This document shows positions 36,700 through 44,176 of a stretch of DNA of 62,119 bases, in pieces (within the stretch, counting starts at the first letter, position 1; every line of letters starts with the position of its first letter). The notes beneath the pieces were generated by a model. That model was not told the origin of the DNA, made no database searches, and saw nothing but the letters and a program-made list of their open reading frames with translations. The translations under genes were made by a program, and so were the position numbers. Origin of the DNA: an uncultured Eggerthella sp. (lineage in GTDB: Bacteria > Actinomycetota > Coriobacteriia > Coriobacteriales > Eggerthellaceae); the NCBI GenBank assembly GCA_902464295.1, contig CABQIW010000005.1, positions 1 through 62,119 on the forward strand, given 5' to 3'.

Positions 36700-37761
36700 C
36701 TAGAATTGCCTTAAAAAGCGCATATCGCCCTCGAGCAACATCCTCAAATCGGGAACGTTGTATTTGAGGCAAGCCACGCGCTCGACACCTACGCCGAAGG
36801 CAAAGCCGGAATAGACTTCAGGATCGATGCCTGAATAGCGCAGCACGTTCGGATCGACCATGCCGCAACCCAAGATCTCGAGCCATCCCGTTCCCTTGCA
36901 GAAGCGACAACCTTCACCGTGGCAGATGCCGCAGCTCACGTCCACTTCAGCCGAAGGCTCCGTGAACGGGAAATAGTGAGCGCGGAAACGCGTCTTGCGT
37001 TCTTCGCCGAACATCTGCTTGCAGAAATAATCGAGCGTGCCCTTCAGATTACCGAAGGTGATGCCCTTATCGACCACCAGGCCTTCGATCTGGTTGAACT
37101 GTGGAAGATGCGAAGGGTCAGCCACATCGCGGCGATACACCTTGCCCGGTGCGATGATATAGATGGGTAACTCCTGATCTTCCATAGCATGCACCTGAAC
37201 GCCAGAGGTTTGCGTACGCAGAAGCACGTCCGATTCACCCTTCACATTCGTGGTATCGCCCGAAAGGTCACGTACGTAGAAGGTATCTTGCATGCTGCGT
37301 GAAGGATGATCGGCCGGAGCATTGAGCGCCTCGAAGTTGTAATAATCGGTCTCGACCTCGGGGCCGGTTGCCACCGAGTAGCCGATACCAAGGAACACCT
37401 CGGCAATCTCATCGGTGATACGGTTGATCAGATGGCGTGTGCCCATCTGCTGCACGCGGCCAGGAAGCGTGATGTCGATCGCATCGGCCTCCATACGAGC
37501 AGCGAGCTCCGCGCCTTGAAGCGCCTTCTTCTTCGCCTCGAGCGCGCCTTCGATCTCGTTGCGCGCAGCGTTCACGGTCTTGCCGACCTGCGCACGCTCT
37601 TCAGGAGCCACCTGCCCCATCGAGCGAAGATAGCCGGTCAAGCTACCCGATTTTCCCACCACCTTGATGCGGATCGCCTCGAGCGCATCGCTCGTAGCTG
37701 CCTGATCGATCTCGGCAAGCGTTGTGGTTTGCAACGCCTGAACTTCATCAATGACTGACAT
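36700..37761 (-). CDS. pheS: Phenylalanyl-tRNA synthetase alpha chain
   Basis: 353 residues: N-terminal coiled coil, then class II motifs, with GTRHLINR, FRAHYFPFTEPSAEVDV (motif 2 region) and GFAFGVGVERV (motif 3). A Cys-rich insert (CGICHGEGCRFCKGTGW) is typical of bacterial PheS. It charges tRNA-Phe with PheT. The start at the ATG with AAAGGC ahead removes 16 unconserved residues. A small hairpin (AGGCAATTCT/AGAATTGCCT) covers its stop codon. Expression is probably controlled by the T-box leader upstream. Confidence 0.97.
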   Translation of the reverse strand: MSVIDEVQALQTTTLAEIDQAATSDALEAIRIKVVGKSGSLTGYLRSMGQVAPEERAQVGKTVNAARNEIEGALEAKKKALQGAELAARMEADAIDITLPGRVQQMGTRHLINRITDEIAEVFLGIGYSVATGPEVETDYYNFEALNAPADHPSRSMQDTFYVRDLSGDTTNVKGESDVLLRTQTSGVQVHAMEDQELPIYIIAPGKVYRRDVADPSHLPQFNQIEGLVVDKGITFGNLKGTLDYFCKQMFGEERKTRFRAHYFPFTEPSAEVDVSCGICHGEGCRFCKGTGWLEILGCGMVDPNVLRYSGIDPEVYSGFAFGVGVERVACLKYNVPDLRMLLEGDMRFLRQF

Positions 37762-37814
37762 ACGATTGCCTTTCCCTATACTCGAAAAGCCCGTGCGGCT
37801 TCTGCTCACCTTCT

Positions 37815-38110
37815 TTTGAGCAAAGAAAAAGAGCTCTCCTCTTTGCCCTATCCAAGGACGAGAAGAACTCTCGCGGTACCACCCTGGTTACCTTCGCGCT
37901 GCGTTCAGCAAACAGCAAGCGAAGATCACTCATATCCGCTCTGTAACGGGAGCACCCGATGGAGCTTACTGAAGGCCTGCTCATCAAAGCATTCGCCCCG
38001 TTCGGCAACACTGCTGGTGAAGGGAATCACACCTCGCATCGCTAGGCTCTTTCAGCAACGAGCCCTCTCTGGAAACGACGCAGCCGAAATGTGCTGTCTT
38101 CGTCATCGCA
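37815..38110 (-). promoter_or_regulatory. T-box riboswitch leader of pheST
   Basis: On the minus strand the T-box core AGGGTGGTACCGCG lies at 37872-37885. It is followed by a terminator stem, AGAGTTCTTCTC (37860-37871) with GAGGAGAGCTC (37831-37841), and T5. About 225 nt of structured leader precede it, as expected for stems I-III. A TTC codon at 38019-38021 is a candidate specifier for tRNA-Phe. Uncharged tRNA-Phe would stabilise the antiterminator and switch on pheST. The 5' boundary is approximate, and the remaining bases up to hisI show no gene. Confidence 0.9.
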
Positions 38111-38329
38111 TTTAGTGTAGAAGAGTATAGCGCATGTTCGCGGCGAGCGTCGTGGTTCATCGGCGAATTTGCTTGAGACGCGCCCCCCTTCCGCTCCTAG
38201 GAAAGCGCTGGCGTTGAACAAGCCTTTGTTTCAAGGAATGCACGCATGGATCGCTCGCGAAAGATGCTCGCTCGCTTTGCTACAATGAGCCTACTTCATT
38301 CGCTTCCCCTCTTCCGGAAGGAACCCACC

Positions 38330-38662
38330 ATGAACTTGGCAGATCTTACCTACAACGAAGCCGGTCTCATCCCCTGCATCGTGCAAGATGCGAACACCCA
38401 CGAGGTGCTCATGATGGCCTGGATGAATGAAGAGGCTGTCCGCCGAACCCTCGAGGAGAAGACCACCTGGTTTTGGTCGCGTTCGCGCAACAAGTTCTGG
38501 CACAAGGGTGAAGAGTCTGGCAATACGCAAGAGCTGGTCGATCTGCGCTACGATTGCGACGAGGACACGTTGCTCGCGCTCGTGAATCCGGCAGGTCCTG
38601 CCTGCCACACCGGAGCGCGCACTTGCTTCTACCGTTCATTTCTCAGCGAAGACCCGCTCTAG
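38330..38662 (+). CDS. hisI: Phosphoribosyl-AMP cyclohydrolase
   Basis: Opens the purine ring of PR-AMP in histidine synthesis. 110 residues, HisI without a fused HisE: QDANTHEVLMMAWMNEEA, TTWFWSRSR, YDCDEDTLL and zinc ligands in GPACHTGARTCFY. The ATG at 38330 has GGAAGGAA 7 bases ahead; the longer frame is rejected. It stands alone about 15 kb from the other his genes. A palindromic repeat begins 2 bp after its stop codon. Confidence 0.94.
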   Translation: MNLADLTYNEAGLIPCIVQDANTHEVLMMAWMNEEAVRRTLEEKTTWFWSRSRNKFWHKGEESGNTQELVDLRYDCDEDTLLALVNPAGPACHTGARTCFYRSFLSEDPL

Positions 38663-38663
38663 C

Positions 38664-38820
38664 GGGACAACGGGGACGTAGCTTATTGTCCGGAAATCCG
38701 GAGATGTAGCTCCTGACCCACATTACCGCACACGGACCAACCTAAGCAGCTTTATGAGCCAAGAGAACCGTCCCCATGACCCACGGATTTCCGGACAATA
38801 AGCTACGTCCCCGTTGTCCC
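38664..38820. repeat. Composite palindromic repeat element (family 1 arms, family 2 inside)
   Basis: A 37-bp arm (38664-38700, containing GGACAACGGGGACGTAGC and TTATTGTCC) recurs inverted and perfect at 38784-38820. Between them, at 38754-38784, is a second palindrome: TGAGCC ... GAACCGTCCCC ... TGACCCAC. A partial third copy (CCCGTTGTCCC) follows at 38821-38831. It fills the gap between convergent hisI and the sirtuin gene and could end both transcripts. Confidence 0.9.
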
Positions 38821-38847
38821 ACCCGTTGTCCCATACCCCTTGACTCT

Positions 38848-39693
38848 TCACCGTCTGTGAAGCGATGCCGATATGATCGTTCCAATGTCGGCATCGATCA
38901 GGATGCTCCGGCTGGCAATGACGCGCGGAGAGCATGCTTCTCCCCTGTTCACGCAGGCATAGGTTGCCTCGCTATTGGATTTAACGGCATCCCAGAACGG
39001 ATATTTGATTATCACAGGCGTGTTATTGCCGACACCTAATTCCAAGTAGAGGACCTTGCCGTTTGCATGCTTTTCCCTGAAGCTCTGATAGCGATTACGA
39101 GCTGCATGCCATCCCGCATCCTCGCAGAAGCTCCCGTCAACACGTAGGTTCGGCACCAAAGGGGCTCCGCAGTCCGAGCATTTCGGAAGCAGAGGCTCTG
39201 GGATCTTCATCTCTTTCTGCTCGGCCACCATCTGGCGTATCTGTTCCTCGTTATCGTAGGTCTTGTTCGAGCAATTTCGCGAGCACTGGAACAACCCATA
39301 GTCTCCCTGAGTGTAGAAGAGCCGAGCCTTGTCGAACCCTGCCAGCTGAAACTGATGATCTACGTTCGTGGTTATCACGAAATAATCTTTGCCGTTGAGC
39401 AACCTCAACAAGTCGAGATAAGGTTTTCCGGGTTCCACATCATAGCGATTGAGATAGATATGGCGGCTCCACCATGCCCAATAGGTCAGAGAGTCGAGGA
39501 AGGGATAGAAACCACCGGAGTACATGTCGGTGATGCCGTAGGCATCGCGGAAGTCGGCGAAGTTCGCATCGAATCTCTCACCCGAATAGGTAAGGCCTGC
39601 AGCGGTAGATAACCCCGCGCCCGCACCTACCAGAACGGCATCGCACTCACTGATAGCCTCGGCGAGCGCCAGCGTAGCCTGATCAGTGGACAT
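38848..39693 (-). CDS. SirTM-class sirtuin (protein ADP-ribosyltransferase/deacylase)
   Basis: The sirtuin core starts at the ATG 39693 (AAGGGG ahead): AVLVGAGAGLSTAAGLTYSG, TTNVDHQF, and zinc ligands CSRNC and CSDCGAP. The general-base His of deacetylases is replaced by Gln (FYTQGDYG), as in the SirTM class, which ADP-ribosylates lipoylated GcvH-like proteins. An upstream ATG at 39777 also has a good GAGGA site. It would add 28 residues with a CPRC pair and overlap the macrodomain gene by 20 bp, so either start may be used. Co-directional with the macrodomain gene. Confidence 0.85.
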   Translation of the reverse strand: MSTDQATLALAEAISECDAVLVGAGAGLSTAAGLTYSGERFDANFADFRDAYGITDMYSGGFYPFLDSLTYWAWWSRHIYLNRYDVEPGKPYLDLLRLLNGKDYFVITTNVDHQFQLAGFDKARLFYTQGDYGLFQCSRNCSNKTYDNEEQIRQMVAEQKEMKIPEPLLPKCSDCGAPLVPNLRVDGSFCEDAGWHAARNRYQSFREKHANGKVLYLELGVGNNTPVIIKYPFWDAVKSNSEATYACVNRGEACSPRVIASRSILIDADIGTIISASLHRR

Positions 39694-39757
39694 CTCGATG
39701 CCCCTTACCAAGGCAGCGTCGCATCTCGGACATGAATATCCTCCGCCAAAAAACGTA

Positions 39758-40555
39758 TTACCCGAAAAGAAGCCCATGGTAAATATCCTCGTCTTTCTGC
39801 CCGAAAACATTGAATATCACATGGATGTCAGATTCATTGCGATCAAGCCAATCTCGAACCGTGTTCACGGCGATCTCTGCCGCATCGCCCTGAGGGAATC
39901 CGAAGACCCCTGTGCTTATGCAGCAAAAAGCGATGCTCTTAGCTCCGATTGTTTTCGCTGCATCAAGGCAGTTTCGATAAGAACAGGCGAGCAATCCCCT
40001 ATCGCTCTCGGTCGGGGTGCCGCTTGCGATCGGCCCCACCGTATGGATGATCCACTTCGATGGGAGGTTGTATGCGCTCGTCACTTTCGCCATGCCTGTA
40101 GGCTCAGGATACCCCTGCTCGCGCATGATGCGACTGCATTCGGCACGCAGCTGGACCCCTGCGAACGTATGGATCGCATTGTCGATGCAGAAATGTCCTG
40201 GGATCCAGCATCCGAGCATTTGCGAGTTGGCGGCGTTCACGATGGCATCAGCGGCGAGCGTTGTGATATCTCCGCGCCACAGACTGATGCGGCTGTCCAA
40301 GGATGTGCGCGGCAGCACGTCCGCATCGGTAATGCCGACATTTTCGATCCGATTCTGCAGCATCCTATCCTGCGCGGCAAGGATGTCTTCGGGCACCTGA
40401 ATCGGCTCGCGCACGTTCACGAGGTCGCGGTACAGACAGAAGAGCTTGTCCGTATCGCCGCAGGCATCACGGATCATCCTGTTTGCCTCTTTTTCCCCGT
40501 AGCGCTCTTCTGCAAAGAACCTCACGCAGCAGGTCAGATCATCACCCACTGTCAT
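39758..40555 (-). CDS. Zinc-containing macrodomain (ADP-ribosyl hydrolase) paired with SirTM
   Basis: 265 residues: a helical N-terminal part, then the macrodomain SLWRGDITTLAADAIVNAAN. The extra zinc-binding motif GCWIPGHFCIDNAIH, specific to the SirTM-linked class, follows, and the ISTGVFGFPQ phosphate loop is intact. It would remove the ADP-ribose that the sirtuin adds. GGAGGAG lies 7 bases before the ATG. In staphylococci and streptococci the pair comes with gcvH-L and lplA2; neither is in this window. Confidence 0.9.
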   Translation of the reverse strand: MTVGDDLTCCVRFFAEERYGEKEANRMIRDACGDTDKLFCLYRDLVNVREPIQVPEDILAAQDRMLQNRIENVGITDADVLPRTSLDSRISLWRGDITTLAADAIVNAANSQMLGCWIPGHFCIDNAIHTFAGVQLRAECSRIMREQGYPEPTGMAKVTSAYNLPSKWIIHTVGPIASGTPTESDRGLLACSYRNCLDAAKTIGAKSIAFCCISTGVFGFPQGDAAEIAVNTVRDWLDRNESDIHVIFNVFGQKDEDIYHGLLFG

Positions 40556-40695
40556 CGCTTCGCTCCTCCTCGGTCACGTCGTGCTCATAGCAGTGCTTCG
40601 TCCTATCTTAGAACTTGCCGCTGTCCTTTGATGGTTTGAATAGTAAGATGCCAGGTATCAGAAGAGAAGTAGGCACTATAAAGTGCTGTAGGTAC

Positions 40696-41256
40696 TCACA
40701 ACAAGAAGCCCCTCTCCTTCGCATAGCACAGAGCGCTCTTCCCAAACGTGCGCGCAATGGTAGAAAACGACTCATCGAACGCAGTATCTTCATCAGCATC
40801 TGCTAAATGCTCACAGACAAATCCGACCGTTCCTGCTGCCATGAAATCCAGCACGGATTCATCTGCTGCCTCCATCTTTTCTGGATCGATGTGAAACTCG
40901 GTGATCCACAAGTTCTTCAGCGCTCCTTCAAGATGCTTCCGAATCCGAGGGTGCACTCGGGCGATCTTGGCAATGATGCGCATGCGTGCCTTTGCTTGTT
41001 CGGGTATCGTCAGAGCATTGCCTTCAGCAAGCGCCACAGCGATATGAGGCACGGATACGGGCACCAATTCATCGAGCGCGCATTTTGCCAGAGCATCGAT
41101 GGATGCGAAATAGTAGTAGAACGTATCGCGGTTACACTCCGCGGCCTTCGCCACAGCCGAAACCGTCACCTTCCTATGCTTTCCCTGAGTAAGAAGCCTG
41201 AAATAGGCCTTGATGATGCGCTCTTTTGCAGAGGAGCGATTGCGAGCCTTGTTCAT
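40696..41256 (-). CDS. TetR family transcriptional regulator
   Basis: 186 residues; the N-terminal HTH reads RIIKAYFRLLTQGKHRKVTVSAVA then AECNRDTFYYYF, the TetR recognition helix region. The C-terminal ligand domain is not of a class I can name. The ATG at 41256 has AGAGGG ahead. It is divergent from a glycosyltransferase gene, and a palindrome in the shared spacer is a likely operator, so it probably controls itself and that gene. Confidence 0.85.
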   Translation of the reverse strand: MNKARNRSSAKERIIKAYFRLLTQGKHRKVTVSAVAKAAECNRDTFYYYFASIDALAKCALDELVPVSVPHIAVALAEGNALTIPEQAKARMRIIAKIARVHPRIRKHLEGALKNLWITEFHIDPEKMEAADESVLDFMAAGTVGFVCEHLADADEDTAFDESFSTIARTFGKSALCYAKERGFLL

Positions 41257-41325
41257 GATAGGGCACCCTCTTCCGTCAGTTTCGGCATTCTGTCGGAGCA
41301 TGACAGGATGCTCATAGATATGATA

Positions 41326-41339
41326 CCGACAGGTGTCGG
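41326..41339. promoter_or_regulatory. Candidate TetR operator
   Basis: CCGACA gg TGTCGG is a perfect 14-bp palindrome, 18 bp before the glycosyltransferase ATG. A related half-palindrome (CTGTC...GACAG) lies about 30 bp upstream. Assignment to the adjacent TetR is an inference from position. Confidence 0.5.
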
Positions 41340-41357
41340 AAACAGAAAGGATACCCC

Positions 41358-42515
41358 ATGCGCGTGCTCGTGACTCCCCTGATGGCGATGGCAGAGAGCG
41401 CTGGTCCCGCAACCCGCGCACGCGCCCTCGCGTCTGCCATGGCTTCGATAGGATGGGAAACAACGCTTTGCGTACCCGGGGGTTTCACGGGGATGGTTCC
41501 TACAGGCGTGAGCGCGCAACCTATCCTCACGCCAAGCCCGCTTGGAATGCCGCGGATCATCGGAAGGAAGATGTTTCCGCTTGCCCAAAGGCTTGGCCTG
41601 AACCGCAAGGTGCCCATAACTTGCTTCGACGACGTTTTGAAGCTTACCGGAAATACTAACAGGCGGTATCTCACGAGAGCCGTTGAACAGCTACGCAAGA
41701 TCATTCAGAATGGGCGCTTCGATGCCGTCTACTCTGAGTTCAATATCGCTTCGATAATCGCTGCTAAGGCAGAAGGTGTACCCATTTTCGGTTCAACGAG
41801 CTTTCCCACGCAGCCATCCTTCGCAAGCAATCCCTCCTCATCTGCGGGTTTGAATTGCGTGCTGCGTTCACTTTCAATGGACCCCGTGCGTTCACCGGAG
41901 GACATCCTGCTCATGCCGAGCGTCCGTTTCGTACCGTCATGTCCTGAACTGGAACCGTTTCCTGCCGAAAGCCCCGTGATATTTACAGGTCCGTTCATCG
42001 ACCTGCCAGCAAGCACCCTTGATACGCCAAAGGATGCGGTTGTCGCCTATTTCGGGAACGGAGCTATCACACCCCGCAGAGGTTTTGCAGTTCTTGCGGA
42101 AGCTTTGCGAGGTAGCGGCCTCGACCTTTACGTGGCGGGCTTGCCGGAAAGGCACGCAGCGCATTTGCACACAGCGCCTCGTTTTGACTTTTCCGAATTG
42201 CTTCCCCGCGCTGCTATCTTCGTGAACCACGGCGGCCAAAACTCAATGATGGATGGCATAGCGTACGGCTCGCCACAGCTCATCTGCCCTGGTAAGGTCT
42301 TCGAGCGCCGCTTCAATGCCAAGGCAGCAGAACGCTGCGGCATCGGTCTTTCGCTGGAACAAAATTGCTTTAATGTCCCTACAGTGCGCAGAGCTTTGAA
42401 GCAGCTTTTGGAAGATGCGGCAGAGTATCGTGCTTCTGCCGCATCCTTGAGGAGTCGGTTATTTGAACTCGGCGGTACGAACCGAGTAATCGACTCGATC
42501 ACAAAGAATGCCTGA
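41358..42515 (+). CDS. GT-B fold glycosyltransferase (UGT/MGT-like)
   Basis: 385 residues. N-terminal half: MRVLVTPLMAMAES and GPATRARALASAM, a domain that binds the acceptor. C-terminal half: FVNHGGQNSMMDGIAYGSPQL, the nucleotide-sugar motif of the macrolide/UDP-glycosyltransferase family with its HGG core. The acceptor is unknown. Divergent from tetR, so it could modify a small molecule sensed by that regulator (inference). A family 1 palindromic repeat follows 8 bp after its stop. Confidence 0.8.
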   Translation: MRVLVTPLMAMAESAGPATRARALASAMASIGWETTLCVPGGFTGMVPTGVSAQPILTPSPLGMPRIIGRKMFPLAQRLGLNRKVPITCFDDVLKLTGNTNRRYLTRAVEQLRKIIQNGRFDAVYSEFNIASIIAAKAEGVPIFGSTSFPTQPSFASNPSSSAGLNCVLRSLSMDPVRSPEDILLMPSVRFVPSCPELEPFPAESPVIFTGPFIDLPASTLDTPKDAVVAYFGNGAITPRRGFAVLAEALRGSGLDLYVAGLPERHAAHLHTAPRFDFSELLPRAAIFVNHGGQNSMMDGIAYGSPQLICPGKVFERRFNAKAAERCGIGLSLEQNCFNVPTVRRALKQLLEDAAEYRASAASLRSRLFELGGTNRVIDSITKNA

Positions 42516-42523
42516 TACCACCT

Positions 42524-42550
42524 GGACAACGGGAACGTAGCTTATTGTCC
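42524..42550. repeat. Family 1 palindromic repeat
   Basis: GGACAACGGG ... TTATTGTCC, one base different from the core of the 38.66-kb copy (GGGAACG in place of GGGGACG). The next ~25 bp (ending ACCAACCTAA) also resemble the sequence inside the 38.7-kb element, so homology extends past the palindrome. Confidence 0.85.
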
Positions 42551-42580
42551 GCACTCATCGAACCAACCTAAACGAGATAT

Positions 42581-43192
42581 CTACCCACCAAGTGCCAGCA
42601 AGAGAGCTGCCAATAACAGCCCGACCGCTGCGCCGCCGACAAGCTTCACCACAACACCAAGCGCTGGATGCTTGCGCGATAAACCCTGCGAATCGGGCTC
42701 TTCGCCAATCTCACCTTTGAGAAAGCGGTCGATTTCCCGATAGGTGACGATGTCGTGTTTCTTCTTCAGATGGTCGATAGCAATAGCCATGCCGAACCCG
42801 ATGGCATAGAGCACGATAAATGTGATCGCGCCTGCGATATTGCCCTTGCTCGTACGAGCGAAACCAGAAGGCTCCTGCCAGGCAAGCGAGAAACCCAGTA
42901 GAAAAAGGAAAGCCAGCACCGAAAAGCCCACCATCCCATATGACAAGAGCCTCATCTTGTGCGAATCCTGCTTGACGGTCTGCTGGATCCTTGCAGCATC
43001 ACCTTTCACAAGATCGTCTATGGAGGTGTCGAATAACTGGCTCAGCAGAAGCAAGCTCTGCATATCGGGGTAGGTCTTGTCATTCTCCCAATTCGAGATG
43101 GTCTGACGCGATACGAATATCGCCTTCGCCACCTCGTCTTGGGAGAGTCCACGCTCTTCCCTTTTGGCTCTTAGTTGCCGTGCCAGTTCCAT
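42581..43192 (-). CDS. XRE-type regulator with C-terminal membrane segments
   Basis: 203 residues: HTH_3 domain at residues 1-60 (RQLRAKREERGLSQDEVAKAI then SRQTISNWEND), a linker, then three hydrophobic segments (YGMVGFSVLAFLFLLGFSLA, ITFIVLYAIGFGMAIAI, and a C-terminal VVVKLVGGAAVGLLLAALLL). The architecture implies a DNA-binding protein tethered to the membrane. GGGAGG lies 9 bases before the ATG. Divergent from the DUF6440 gene; a direct repeat in the spacer is a candidate site for it. Confidence 0.82.
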   Translation of the reverse strand: MELARQLRAKREERGLSQDEVAKAIFVSRQTISNWENDKTYPDMQSLLLLSQLFDTSIDDLVKGDAARIQQTVKQDSHKMRLLSYGMVGFSVLAFLFLLGFSLAWQEPSGFARTSKGNIAGAITFIVLYAIGFGMAIAIDHLKKKHDIVTYREIDRFLKGEIGEEPDSQGLSRKHPALGVVVKLVGGAAVGLLLAALLLALGG

Positions 43193-43276
43193 CTGTCCGT
43201 GCCTCCCTCGATGCTTTCTGCAGGGCCTTAAGTCCATGCTGGCTTTAGGTCTGTGCCGCCTGAAATGATAATCCAC

Positions 43277-43313
43277 GTGTTTGCCAAATGCCTCGAGGTG
43301 TCTGTCAAAAGGC
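43277..43313. promoter_or_regulatory. Direct repeat with 21-bp period, candidate regulator site
   Basis: GTGTTTGCCAAATGCC (43277-43292) and GTGTCTGTCAAAAGGC (43298-43313) repeat with a 21-bp step, two helical turns, around CCTCGAGG. A TATAAT lies 28 bp downstream (43342-43347) toward the plus-strand gene. Binding by the neighbouring XRE protein is inferred. Confidence 0.45.
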
Positions 43314-43425
43314 TTTTACATAGCATCTGAACAGGTGTTTTTATAATCTGATCCATTTGCACACGAGGAAACGAATCGGGAAAATAATGCCCGTCGATGC
43401 AATCCGAGTGAAAGGATATACGCCG

Positions 43426-43635
43426 ATGAAAGAAAACGGCAAGCGCTTCATTCAGACACACATGCAGCAACACGGCCTAGCGAACCGCACCTATGTCCTC
43501 ATTGACCGAGAAACGGGCGTTAACTATCTGCTCGCGGGATTCCTGGCATCCTCTGGTGTCAGCTGCACGGGCATGACCGTGCTTCTTGACGCAGACGGCA
43601 ATCCTGTTGTTACACCCGCTGAAGAAATCAAATAG
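43426..43635 (+). CDS. DUF6440-like small protein
   Basis: 69 residues: KRFIQTHMQQ, YVLIDRETGVNYLLAG and MTVLLDADGNPVV, a pattern I associate with the DUF6440 family of unknown function. AAAGGA lies 9 bases before the chosen ATG; the frame runs 23 codons further upstream without a site. It is followed after 31 bp by a gene interrupted by an amber codon. Confidence 0.7.
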   Translation: MKENGKRFIQTHMQQHGLANRTYVLIDRETGVNYLLAGFLASSGVSCTGMTVLLDADGNPVVTPAEEIK

Positions 43636-43666
43636 ACAAAGCACCGATGGCGAAAGGAGAATAGCT

Positions 43667-44116
43667 ATGGCACGCGAAGAGAAGGTTTAGGAATATGCGA
43701 TAGAAGCAGGATATGAGCCTCTAGAGGATAGGTGCATCATCGTGAAAGGTGCGGCGGGGAATCTGAGCGATAAGATCGTCCGATTCTTCAGTGCGTGCGA
43801 TGTGGCCGTCCTTCAGATGTGCGAGAACGAGCTCATCTTGCTTCCCTTCGACCCTTATTGGGTAACCCTCGAAAAAGATGCTTCCCTTGTCGTTCCCTAT
43901 TCGGAGATCGAATCGGTGAAGCTTGTCAACGACCTGCTCAATGTGATCATTGACATCGAAACGAACACTGGCAACGTTCGCCTCACCACGCAGCAAAAGG
44001 AGCTGAGCGACATTCGTCTCTCGGGTATCTACGCATCGCAGTATGCCGGCGGCTACAAGAACTGGCATGCCGAGAACGTAGAGGCAACCTTAAAGGCTCT
44101 TAGTGAGCTTAGATAA
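43667..44116 (+). pseudogene. Unknown small protein gene with an amber codon at codon 8
   Basis: An ATG at 43667 with a textbook AAAGGAG site starts a frame that meets TAG at 43688-43690. The same frame then stays open to 44116 and reads as coding sequence (EYAIEAGYEPLEDR, then KGAAGNLSDKIVRFFSACD). A GTG at 43742 could restart translation and give 124 residues, but it has no ribosome binding site. Likely a recent nonsense mutation, a read-through codon or a sequencing error. The product resembles phospholipid/PH-like small domains only vaguely; no family is claimed. Confidence 0.7.
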
Positions 44117-44122
44117 TGCCGT

Positions 44123-44153
44123 GTGAGTCAGCAGAACCGTCCTCCTGACTCAC
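44123..44153. repeat. Family 2 palindromic repeat
   Basis: GTGAGTCAG and CTGACTCAC form a perfect 9-bp stem with a 13-nt loop containing GAACCGTCC. It resembles the palindrome nested at 38754-38784. It lies between the convergent amber-interrupted gene and msrAB, so it may also act as a terminator. Confidence 0.85.
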
Positions 44154-44176
44154 TCGATCGCAATGAATGCCAATGC

